Source: Larkinella arboricola
GTDB taxonomy: Bacteria; Bacteroidota; Bacteroidia; Cytophagales; Spirosomataceae
Length of the DNA: 64,000 bases
Assembly (NCBI RefSeq): GCF_003259745.1
Contig: NZ_QLMC01000003.1
Coordinates: 620,001 to 684,000 of the forward strand
Direction of reading: 5' to 3'
In this document: in pieces, positions 26,307 through 34,672 of the stretch
Layout: each line of letters starts with the position of its first letter
Position numbering within the stretch: the stretch's first letter is position 1
Notes under the pieces: model-generated
Told to the model about the DNA's origin: nothing
What the model saw: only the letters and a program-made list of their open reading frames with translations
Database searches by the model: none
Made by a program: the position numbers and the translations under genes

Positions 26307-27773
26307 ATGCAGATTCAACTTACTACCAGCCCATCACCAACGGCCGATACGCTGATCATTCCCATCCCGCAAACGGATGAATTAGCCGATACACTGAATA
26401 CCGTAGCCAGCCGCTTCAACCTGAACGCTACGGTTTTGCAGCATGATTTTAAAGGCGACCTCAAGGAAAGCCTTCTTCTGTATCAACCCGAAGGACGGAA
26501 AGTTTATCTGCTTGGTTTGGGAAAACAACCAACTGCCATTGTCTGGCTGCGGGCTTTCCGGGATCTTTTTTTCCGGCAGAAGGCCCGGCTGAGTCAGACC
26601 GTCGGTGTTGATTTGAGCGGTTTTGATACCGACGTAGTGGAACCCGTTGTTTTGGGAATCCGCTGGGCTGGCTATAATCTGAAGCTACACATCTCAGACC
26701 AACCCGAATCAACAGATTTTTACACCGAGGAAGGGCAATTAACTATTCATGTGACCGACGATCAGCAGGTGGTTGCCGGGCAGGCCATCCAGCGCGCCGA
26801 AGCCATCGCCGACACGCACCGGCAGATGCTCGACCTGATGAATTCGCCCTCCAATTACAAAACTCCGCAAACGCTGGCCGACTGGGCCACGGCCTCCGGA
26901 GAACGCTACGGCTATTCAGTAACGGTTTTCGACAAAGCAGCCATTGAGCAGCAGGGACTTCATGCTTTACTGAGCGTCAACCAGGGCAGTGCGCTCCCGC
27001 CGGTTTTTATTATTGCCGAGTATAAACCAGCCAACCAGCCCGATGCTAAAAAAGTGGGGCTCGTTGGCAAAGGCATTACATTCGATACGGGCGGTATTTC
27101 CATCAAACCGTCGGCCAATATGCACCTGATGAAAAGCGACATGGGCGGGGCGGCTGCGGTATTGGGCACAATGGAAGTGGCCGCTAAACTTCAGTTGCCG
27201 GTTCACCTCATCGGTATTGTTCCTTCGACGGAAAACATGGTGGACGGTCAGGCTACCAAACCCGGCGATGTGATTGGCTCCTACCTCGGCAAAACCATCG
27301 AAGTGATTGATACCGACGCGGAAGGCCGCATTATTCTGGCCGACGGTCTGGGCTACATGGTGCGCAACTTCCAGCCCGACGTACTGATCGATCTGGCCAC
27401 CCTGACCGGCAGCGTCATTTCGACACTGGGTTATCATGCCGCCGGATTGTTCAGCAACAACGACGAGCTGACGGCTCAACTGCTCCAGTCGGCCCGGCAG
27501 ACCGGAGAGCAATTGTGGCCGCTGCCGCTCTGGGATGAATACAAAGAAGACATTAAATCGGATGTGGCCGATCTGAAAAACTTCAGCGGCAAGCCGATGG
27601 CGGGGGCCATCAGTGCGGCCAAGTTTCTGGAGGTATTTACGGAATCGCACCCGGCCTGGGCGCATATGGACATTGCCGGAATGGCTTTTGCCGATACCGA
27701 ATTTGGTACACAGAAAAACGCAACGGGTTTTGGTATCCGGCTTTTGGTTGATTTTCTGCGAAATCTTCCGTAA
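26307..27773 (+). CDS. pepA: Leucyl aminopeptidase (M17 family)
   Basis: The 488-residue protein has the M17 metal-binding signature. GKGITFDTGGISIKPS supplies Lys and Asp, KSDMGGAAAVLG follows, and DTDAEGRIILADGL matches the NTDAEGRL motif with Asp for the first Asn. It is a hexameric cytoplasmic enzyme, with two metal ions, that removes N-terminal residues from peptides. The C-terminal catalytic half is well conserved and the N-terminal half divergent, as is usual. It is co-directional with the esterase upstream (29 bp). Confidence 0.93.
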   Translation: MQIQLTTSPSPTADTLIIPIPQTDELADTLNTVASRFNLNATVLQHDFKGDLKESLLLYQPEGRKVYLLGLGKQPTAIVWLRAFRDLFFRQKARLSQTVGVDLSGFDTDVVEPVVLGIRWAGYNLKLHISDQPESTDFYTEEGQLTIHVTDDQQVVAGQAIQRAEAIADTHRQMLDLMNSPSNYKTPQTLADWATASGERYGYSVTVFDKAAIEQQGLHALLSVNQGSALPPVFIIAEYKPANQPDAKKVGLVGKGITFDTGGISIKPSANMHLMKSDMGGAAAVLGTMEVAAKLQLPVHLIGIVPSTENMVDGQATKPGDVIGSYLGKTIEVIDTDAEGRIILADGLGYMVRNFQPDVLIDLATLTGSVISTLGYHAAGLFSNNDELTAQLLQSARQTGEQLWPLPLWDEYKEDIKSDVADLKNFSGKPMAGAISAAKFLEVFTESHPAWAHMDIAGMAFADTEFGTQKNATGFGIRLLVDFLRNLP

Positions 27774-27838
27774 GCCCCTGAACGTTCAGGGCGCGAAGTG
27801 GTTAAGTTGCTAGTGAGCAACCATTGACTTATCCTTTT

Positions 27839-29050
27839 ATGAGCCAACTGTCCTTTCTCTGCATCTCGACGTACTTCAAAGGCGAAGCGTTTCTGAAAGC
27901 CTGCAAAGAAGCGGGCAATACCGTTTATCTGCTGACGTATGAGAAACTGGCCGACCAGCCGTGGCCCCGGGAAGCCGTCGACGAGTTCTTTTACCTGCCC
28001 TCGCAGGACAATTCGACGCAGAATCTGGACAATATGATCAAAGGATTGGCGCACACGATGCGCTCCCGGAAGATTGATCGGGTGGTGGCGCTGGATGATT
28101 TTGATGTGGAAAAAGCGGCTCTGGTACGCGAAACGTTCCGGATTCCGGGCATGGGACAAACCACGGCCCGGTTTTTCCGCGACAAACTAGCGATGCGAAT
28201 GCGGGCGGCTGCCGACGGTATCCGGGTTCCGGCATTCAGCAGCTTGTTTCATAATGAAAGCATTACCGAATTTCTGCGTAGTACCGAAGCGCCCTGGCTT
28301 ATTAAACCCCGCTCCGAGGCTTCGGCCACCGGCATTAAAAAGGTCCATTCACTGGACGAAGCCTGGCAGGTCATTCATTCGCTGGGCGACAACCGGCACC
28401 AGTTTCTGATCGAGCAGTTTAAGCCGGGGCGGGTTTTTCACGTCGATTCGCTCTCGCAGGACGGTCAAATTCTGTTTTCCCGCGCCAGTCAATACCTGGC
28501 CACACCGATGGATGTGGCCCACGGCGGGGGCGTTTTCCGAACAGCGGTTTTACCGTTCGATTCCGATGAAGTTCAGAGCCTCCACCAACTCAACGAAACC
28601 GTTCTGAAAGCGTTCCGGATGCAGTCCAGTGCCTCGCATTCCGAGTACATCCGGGGTGATCACGATGGCGAATATTATTTTCTGGAAACCTCTTCGCGCG
28701 TGGGTGGAGCCAACATTGCGGAGCTGGTGGAGGTGTCGTCCGGCGTCAATCTCTGGCGCGAATGGGCCAAACTGGAAAGCGCCATTGCCCGCAACGAACC
28801 GTATCAGTTACCGGAAGTACAAAACCATTACGCCGGTCTGATTATCTCTCTTGCCCGCCAGCAGTGGCCCAATACCGACGGTTTTACGGATGAAGAAATT
28901 GCATGGCGTATGAGCAAGGAGTACCACGTCGGCTTTATCGTCAAAGCCCCCGAACGGGAACGGGTTTTGCAACTGCTGGACGCCTACATGAACCGCATTT
29001 ATCAGGAATACCACGCGTCAGCCCCCGTACCGGACCGCCCCACCAATTAG
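27839..29050 (+). CDS. ATP-grasp ligase of unknown substrate
   Basis: The protein has 403 residues from the ATG at 27839; a TTG at 27824 is also possible. It has a pre-ATP-grasp Rossmann-like region (1-110), then an ATP-grasp fold, with PWLIKPRSEASATGIKKV as the ATP-binding Lys loop, FLIEQFKPGRVFHVDS, and YYFLETSSRVGGANI as the metal-binding end. ATP-grasp enzymes make acyl-phosphates and couple carboxylates to amines or thiols. It resembles stand-alone carboxylate-amine ligases. The neighbours give no clue to the partners. Confidence 0.8.
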   Translation: MSQLSFLCISTYFKGEAFLKACKEAGNTVYLLTYEKLADQPWPREAVDEFFYLPSQDNSTQNLDNMIKGLAHTMRSRKIDRVVALDDFDVEKAALVRETFRIPGMGQTTARFFRDKLAMRMRAAADGIRVPAFSSLFHNESITEFLRSTEAPWLIKPRSEASATGIKKVHSLDEAWQVIHSLGDNRHQFLIEQFKPGRVFHVDSLSQDGQILFSRASQYLATPMDVAHGGGVFRTAVLPFDSDEVQSLHQLNETVLKAFRMQSSASHSEYIRGDHDGEYYFLETSSRVGGANIAELVEVSSGVNLWREWAKLESAIARNEPYQLPEVQNHYAGLIISLARQQWPNTDGFTDEEIAWRMSKEYHVGFIVKAPERERVLQLLDAYMNRIYQEYHASAPVPDRPTN

Positions 29051-29305
29051 GCCGAACCCCGTTTTCCTGCTGCTAATTGCACCTTATTGGCGCTTTTGAC
29101 GTCTATGGGTCATTTAGTACGAAAATCAAAAACTACCAGCCCCTAATTTAGTTATACAAACATATATTTATTGTAACAACGTTACCAACTCAACGTAAGC
29201 AGTGTCGTTTACGGCTTGTGATTTTGCTTGGTAACTACGTTTCCAACCAGGTTATTTTATTCATCAGCTATTTACTAATTCCTATGATCCTACCTGTATC
29301 AGCCT

Positions 29306-32300
29306 ATGAAATCGTCCTTTTTTTATCTTCTCCTGTTCTATTTGATCGTAACGATCACCGACGCCAGTGCGCAGCATTTCTGCGCCCATTCTTCTGCTTC
29401 GGTCGAACAAATCCACCAAACCCGGTTGGTCCTGAAGCAGTATCAGGCAACGGTAAAAAATAAGCGGCTTGCCACCGGCCCCCTGACCTACATTCCCCTG
29501 AAAGTGCATTTGGTGCGGAATAACGACGGAACGGGTGGCGCTCAAGTTAGCAGTCTGATGACCGCACTGGCGGGCATGAATACACAATTTCTGCCCGCCG
29601 GAATTCAGTTTTATCTGGTTGGGGCCACTCCTAACCAGATTAATAATTCTTTGGCTTACAACCTTGAATGGTCAACCAACCAATCGTTTATTACCACAAA
29701 TAGAGATCCGGCAGCAGCCAACCTGTTTGTGGTAAACTCACTCACCATCAACGGCATTAGTTACGGCGGATTTGGTGGCGATAACGTGATTCTAACGATT
29801 TCGAGCCTGACACCGGCGCTGCTTACCCATGAATTCGGGCATCATTTCAGCCTGCTTCACACCTTTGGCAACGGGCAGGAACTGGCTTCCGCAGCCAATT
29901 GTGCTACGGCTGCGGATTTGATCTGTGACACCCCCGCCGACCCCTGGGATTTGCCGGGCGGGGGTAATACCGACGATGGAAGCTGCACGTACAAAGGGGG
30001 CCTGACCGACCCGCAGGGACGTCCTTACCAGCCCATGATGGACAATGTAATGTCGGGCTGGCAATGTTCCCGCACACCCACAGCCCGGTTTACGGCGGGT
30101 CAGCAGCAGGTAATGACTGCCAGTCTAGCCTATTGGCTTCAAAATCCGACGCCTGCCCGTAACTATACCCGCGCCCCGGATGCCGTTGCGGCCCCGACTT
30201 TGCTCTCGGTTACAAGAACCAGCGGAAAAGCGCAGCTTACGTGGCAGGACAATTCCGCCAACGAAGCCGGTTTTTTAATTGAACGGGCCATAGAAACGCC
30301 CGAGAGTTTCAGCGCCATTGGTGGCGTTCCGCCGAATAGCACAACCTTTACCGACGCTGGAATTGCCTCCTCGAAAACGTATTATTACCGCATCCGGCCC
30401 GCTAACACCGCAACGGGCTCCCTCAGTAACACGCTGGCATTCAGCAGCGGTTTGCTCTACTGCGCGCCCCGGTATCTGTCGGCCTACCCCAGTTCACCCG
30501 CCAACGGCCATGTCGGAATCGACGATGTGGTACTCCGAAACGCGGCTAATACCGTATTGCTGAGTAATACCGGTTCCGGTTTTTCTACAGGCTCCTACGC
30601 CGATTATTCAGCGGGCATCGCCCCGGCCACGCTCACCGCCGGGCAAAGCTATTCGCTAACACTCAAAGGCAAATTTGAGGTGCTTAATCAGGCCAGTGCC
30701 GCCGTCTGGATTGACTACAACCGTGATGGTGTTTTTGGCCTAAACGAACGCGTGCTGGCACCGGTTCAGAAACTGGTATCCGGCAACAGCCTGACGGCAT
30801 CGTTCACCGTTCCTCAAAGCGTTCCATCCGGCCCGACGTATATGCGCATCCGTATCGCCAGCCTGGTTCCGCCCGACCCCACGAAAGTCAACGATCCCTG
30901 TGGTTTGTTATACGGTAAGGGGGAAGCCGAAGATTATGCGGTTTCAATTCAGCCGGAAATTCCGCCCGGTATCAATATCGGCCCGGTAGCTGCGGTTTGC
31001 GCGGGGGCTCAACTCAGCGTTCCTTTTTCAACGACAGGTACTTTCCAGTCGGGTAACACCTTCAACGTACAACTCTCTGACGCTACCGGCAGTACTTTTA
31101 CGGACTTACCCACGAGCGGTACAACCAGCCCGCTAACGGTGGTCATTCCCGCTACTACCCCGGCTGGCAGTGGCTACCGAATTCGGATTGTTTCTTCCAA
31201 CCCGGCCCTGACCAGTCAATCCAGTGCGGCTTTCACCATTCAGGCACCAGCCACGGCCAGCATCGGCGGGAGCGCCACCATCAACAGCGGACAGAGTGTA
31301 CCACTAGCCATTTCGCTGGGAGGTACCGGCCCGTGGAGTTTGACCATTACGGCCAGCACCGGAGAAACCTATCCATTCACGATGCCCATTCCGCAGTTTA
31401 CCCTTTACGTGGCCCCCCAGCAGACAACGACTTATCAGATTGCGCAGGTGCGCAATAGCTGCGGAACTGGCCCGGGTTCCGGCTCGGCTACCATCATTGT
31501 TCAAACGCCCTGTCCGGTACCGACGGCTACACTACTGGGCAGCACAACCCTGACGGCCGGACAACGGGCAACGCTTCAGGCGGTTTTTAGAGGTGCAGCC
31601 CCTTATAACTTCACGCTGTCGAACGGGCAGACCTTCACGAACCTGACGCAAAATCCGTTTAGCTTCACCGTCAGTCCGACCCAAACCACCACGTATACCC
31701 TCGCTACCATTAGCAATGGATGTGGAACCGGAACGACCACCGGTTCGGCAACGGTTACGGTCATGGCTGGTGTGACGTGTCCGGGCTTAACAGCCAGCGT
31801 GGCAGGAAACACAACGATTACCAGCGGACAAAGCACACCGCTGGATATTTCGCTGACAGGTTCCGGTCCGTGGAGTTTAACGGTCAGCGCCAGCACAGGC
31901 GAAAACTTCAGCTTCACCATGCCCATCAACCGGTTTTATCTTTACGTAGCACCGCGCCAGACTACCACCTACCGGATTTCGCAGGTGCGGGCGGCCTGTG
32001 GTTTGGGAACGTCGGCGGGCAGTGCCGTCGTAACCGTCCGAGTGCCTAATGGCCGCACCGACGGGCAAGTTCCGCCTGCTTTTTTTGTTTCGGAGGTCCT
32101 CTTGTCAGAAGCACACGAGCTTTCAACCGGACCGACAGCCAAGGGTTTTAGAGCGGAGAAAAGTTTGTGGGTGCATCCTAACCCAGTCACCCGGGGGGCG
32201 ATAACTATAAATTACCAGCTACACCAGGACGGCCCCGTGGCGCTTTATCTGGTCAATTCGTTGGGCGTTGTGGTTAAAACGGTGCTGGATAATACCGTAT

Positions 32301-32419
32301 CAACGGCGGGAGTGCATACCCTTCCGGTCAGTCTGGCCGAACTGGCACCCGGCTCTTACATCCTGATACTGAAGCACAACGGCGTACTGAAATCGGAGAA
32401 GCTTATGATTATTCGGTAA
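29306..32419 (+). CDS. Secreted M43-type metalloprotease with GEVED, Ig-like and T9SS domains
   Basis: The 1037-residue protein begins with a signal peptide ending near DASAQ. A metzincin catalytic domain (about 45-285) has zinc motif HEFGHHFSLLH (near 174) and the Met-turn DNVMSGW, fitting M43 (ulilysin/pappalysin type). A fibronectin III domain follows (about 293-380), then a GEVED domain (about 445-550, with GEAEDYAV), three Ig-like modules of about 90 residues (650-910) and a type IX sorting tail (about 955-1037, VHPNPVTRGAI ... SEKLMIIR). It should be exported by T9SS and anchored or released at the cell surface. Its last 11 bp overlap the convergent MutS-like gene. Confidence 0.88.
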   Translation: MKSSFFYLLLFYLIVTITDASAQHFCAHSSASVEQIHQTRLVLKQYQATVKNKRLATGPLTYIPLKVHLVRNNDGTGGAQVSSLMTALAGMNTQFLPAGIQFYLVGATPNQINNSLAYNLEWSTNQSFITTNRDPAAANLFVVNSLTINGISYGGFGGDNVILTISSLTPALLTHEFGHHFSLLHTFGNGQELASAANCATAADLICDTPADPWDLPGGGNTDDGSCTYKGGLTDPQGRPYQPMMDNVMSGWQCSRTPTARFTAGQQQVMTASLAYWLQNPTPARNYTRAPDAVAAPTLLSVTRTSGKAQLTWQDNSANEAGFLIERAIETPESFSAIGGVPPNSTTFTDAGIASSKTYYYRIRPANTATGSLSNTLAFSSGLLYCAPRYLSAYPSSPANGHVGIDDVVLRNAANTVLLSNTGSGFSTGSYADYSAGIAPATLTAGQSYSLTLKGKFEVLNQASAAVWIDYNRDGVFGLNERVLAPVQKLVSGNSLTASFTVPQSVPSGPTYMRIRIASLVPPDPTKVNDPCGLLYGKGEAEDYAVSIQPEIPPGINIGPVAAVCAGAQLSVPFSTTGTFQSGNTFNVQLSDATGSTFTDLPTSGTTSPLTVVIPATTPAGSGYRIRIVSSNPALTSQSSAAFTIQAPATASIGGSATINSGQSVPLAISLGGTGPWSLTITASTGETYPFTMPIPQFTLYVAPQQTTTYQIAQVRNSCGTGPGSGSATIIVQTPCPVPTATLLGSTTLTAGQRATLQAVFRGAAPYNFTLSNGQTFTNLTQNPFSFTVSPTQTTTYTLATISNGCGTGTTTGSATVTVMAGVTCPGLTASVAGNTTITSGQSTPLDISLTGSGPWSLTVSASTGENFSFTMPINRFYLYVAPRQTTTYRISQVRAACGLGTSAGSAVVTVRVPNGRTDGQVPPAFFVSEVLLSEAHELSTGPTAKGFRAEKSLWVHPNPVTRGAITINYQLHQDGPVALYLVNSLGVVVKTVLDNTVSTAGVHTLPVSLAELAPGSYILILKHNGVLKSEKLMIIR
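31246..32045 (+). repeat. Three internal Ig-like coding repeats of about 270 bp
   Basis: Units start near 31246, 31520 and 31785. Units 1 and 3 are close copies, both containing GPWSL, a TFTMP-like strand and an AP-QQTTTY/AP-RQTTTY block. Unit 2 is more diverged. This is typical of recent internal duplication in surface adhesin-like stalks. Confidence 0.7.
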
Positions 32420-34220
32420 GGGCGTCGTCCTGAATCTGAATACCAATCGACTGCATCAACTGGCTGGCATTAAAGCTCCGGCAAACACCGGTCTGCAACT
32501 GGTAGTCGAAATGCAGTTTGCCGTCAACCACATCGGACCGGAAGCTGTAGTTATGGACAAACGGATGGGTTGCCGCCAACTCGCCCAGTTCAACGTCGTG
32601 GGTCGATACAAAGCCGGATGCCGTCGTTTGGTGGAGTTGCAGAATCAGCGCCCGCGCGCCCCGGTGCCGGTCGGCGGAGTTGGTACCTTTCAGGATTTCG
32701 TCCAGAAAATACAGAACGGGCCAGTTAGACGATTGCCGGGTGCGGTCGATGAGTGTTTTCAGGCGTTTTAGTTCGGCATAAAACGACGAGGTGTTTTCTT
32801 CCAGCGAATCCTGCGTGCGCATACTGGTAAAAACCTGTACCGGCGAACAAACCAGCCGATCTGCCGCCACCACGGCCCCCGCCAGCGCCAGCACAACGTT
32901 GGTACCAACGGTCCGTAGAAACGTACTTTTCCCCGACATATTGGAGCCGGTAATCAGAATGGTTTGTCCATTGCCGTTAATTCTCAGCGAATTCGCCACA
33001 CTTTGACCGGTTTTCAGCATCGGGTGCCGCACCTGCTGCGCGTCGAGTTCGAGCGTTTCCTCGTTAAATTCCGGAACGACATATTCCGGATGGGCGTAGG
33101 CCAGCCCCGCCAGACTGTTAAGCGCTTCGGCTTCGGCCAGCGCATCGAGCCAGTCGGCCAGGTGCGGACCGTAGACGCGCTTCCAGCGATCAAGCGCCTG
33201 CAAATAATGAATGTCCCAGAGGGTGAAAATACCGATCAGCAGAAAGAAGTACGGATTTCGACGAAAGTTCAGGTTTTCGACCAACTGACTCAGTTTTCCG
33301 ATGGCATCGGCGGCCGAACGGGTGTCCAGACTGGTCACGGTTTGTAACCGGTGCAGAATAGCCGACTGAAAGCGCGGATTTTCGAGATGTTTTAACAAGT
33401 CGCGGTACGTTTTCAGCGCCTGCGACATGGCAAAGGTCTGCTCACTGGCATTTTTCGCCCGCTCGGCCACCTGACTCAGCAGCAAGCCGTGTGCCAGCAG
33501 CGAAACCGTTACGGCCCAGCCCGGTACCATGCCGCCCATCCACAACCCCACCAGAACCAGCGTGATGGCCGGAAACACCCAGCGTGCCACGGCCAGATAA
33601 CCCGGCACCGGCTCGTCGGCTTTCGTAGCCCAGTTTTTCAGTTCATCGGGCGAATCGCCCACGGTCGGATTAAGGTAGGCCAAAGCCGCCAGTTCCTGCC
33701 GCCAGTCAAGCAACGGTTTTAACTCAGCAACGGCATCCTGCCGAAGCAGCACTTCGCTGATGGGTACGGGCGACAGCAGATAGGCAGCCAGTTTGCGGCT
33801 GCCTTCGTAGGTGTGCGTCCGGTTCAGGAGTCGAAAGAGCGAATGATTTCCAAACACATCGAGGTCGCCCGCGTAAGGATGAGTGGGATCAGCAAAGTCC
33901 GCACCGGTTTCGGGACGAAGGAATTTGCGTTCCAGCCGCTGGGCTTCGTCGCGGTTAATGAAAGCCAGCCAGCGGGCGCGATCCCGTCGGCGCTGTACGG
34001 CCTGATGGCGTTTCAGCAGAATCAGAAAGCCGGTAACCGCTAGCAGGCCAACCCCGATAGCCGCCAGGCTCTGCCCCCGATCCAGTAAAAGATAAAGTAG
34101 AAAAGCCGCGCCAACAAACCAGATGACCCGAATGATGGCCAACCGGTTATAAGCCGCCCGGCCTTTTAGTTCTTCCTGCAAAAACCGGGTTTCGCGTTCC
34201 GCAAAAATCGACTGGGGCAT
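32409..34220 (-). CDS. Membrane-anchored MutS-like ATPase
   Basis: The 603-residue protein has a C-terminal MutS-type ABC ATPase: Walker A TGSNMSGKSTFLRT (about 425), Walker B LYFLDEILKGTNS (about 507) and STHD switch. The MutS core lever region precedes it. There is no mismatch-recognition domain I. Instead there are two membrane helices near residues 28-67 and two more near 208-250. A membrane MutS-like family is known in Bacteroidota by annotation, but its role is not. The ATG overlaps the Fur stop (TAATG), so translation is coupled. Mismatch repair as such is doubtful. Confidence 0.85.
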   Translation of the reverse strand: MPQSIFAERETRFLQEELKGRAAYNRLAIIRVIWFVGAAFLLYLLLDRGQSLAAIGVGLLAVTGFLILLKRHQAVQRRRDRARWLAFINRDEAQRLERKFLRPETGADFADPTHPYAGDLDVFGNHSLFRLLNRTHTYEGSRKLAAYLLSPVPISEVLLRQDAVAELKPLLDWRQELAALAYLNPTVGDSPDELKNWATKADEPVPGYLAVARWVFPAITLVLVGLWMGGMVPGWAVTVSLLAHGLLLSQVAERAKNASEQTFAMSQALKTYRDLLKHLENPRFQSAILHRLQTVTSLDTRSAADAIGKLSQLVENLNFRRNPYFFLLIGIFTLWDIHYLQALDRWKRVYGPHLADWLDALAEAEALNSLAGLAYAHPEYVVPEFNEETLELDAQQVRHPMLKTGQSVANSLRINGNGQTILITGSNMSGKSTFLRTVGTNVVLALAGAVVAADRLVCSPVQVFTSMRTQDSLEENTSSFYAELKRLKTLIDRTRQSSNWPVLYFLDEILKGTNSADRHRGARALILQLHQTTASGFVSTHDVELGELAATHPFVHNYSFRSDVVDGKLHFDYQLQTGVCRSFNASQLMQSIGIQIQDDALTE

Positions 34221-34648
34221 TAGAGCGCGGTGTTTTTATTGCAAAGCGAACACACGCCCTGAATGAGTAGATTGGTTTCTTTACGGCTATAGCCAGAAGG
34301 CAGGCTGACCGCCGGAATCAGGGTGTTTTCCAGACAGGTCGTCTGGCCACACTCCTCACATTTGAAATGAACGTGATCGTGATGGTGATCGTGCGCGCAG
34401 GCTTCGCGGCAAAGCGCATATTTCAACCCGCCTTCGTCGTCCAGTACCTTGTGCAGAATTCCTTTATCAACAAACGTTTTCAGGGTCCGGTAAATGGTTA
34501 CCCGGTCGAAATCCGCTTTCAGACTCTCCTCAATATCGTGGTGGGCCAGGGCGTAGTTGGCCGTAAAAAAGGTATCCAGTACGCCTTCCCGACAACTTGT
34601 ATGCCGCAGATGAAAATCATCCAGCGTCTGTTTAATAGCAGCGTTCAT
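34220..34648 (-). CDS. Fur-family transcriptional regulator
   Basis: The 142-residue protein has a winged helix (about 1-80) with FDRVTIYRTLKTFVDKG. The metal region contains a His-rich run, CAHDHHHDHVHF, and two CxxC pairs (CEEC and CSLC) that make a structural zinc site. The family includes Fur, Zur, PerR and Mur; the metal sensed cannot be told, though the His-rich hinge and short length fit Zur or Fur. It is followed by the MutS-like gene with a TAATG overlap and preceded by the ABC exporter 24 bp upstream. Confidence 0.9.
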   Translation of the reverse strand: MNAAIKQTLDDFHLRHTSCREGVLDTFFTANYALAHHDIEESLKADFDRVTIYRTLKTFVDKGILHKVLDDEGGLKYALCREACAHDHHHDHVHFKCEECGQTTCLENTLIPAVSLPSGYSRKETNLLIQGVCSLCNKNTAL

Positions 34649-34672
34649 AAGCGTAAAAGCCGTTCCGGCGTT

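Noticed and set aside
26967-27665. 232-codon open frame opposite pepA
   Set aside because: The complementary strand encodes the well-conserved M17 catalytic domain.
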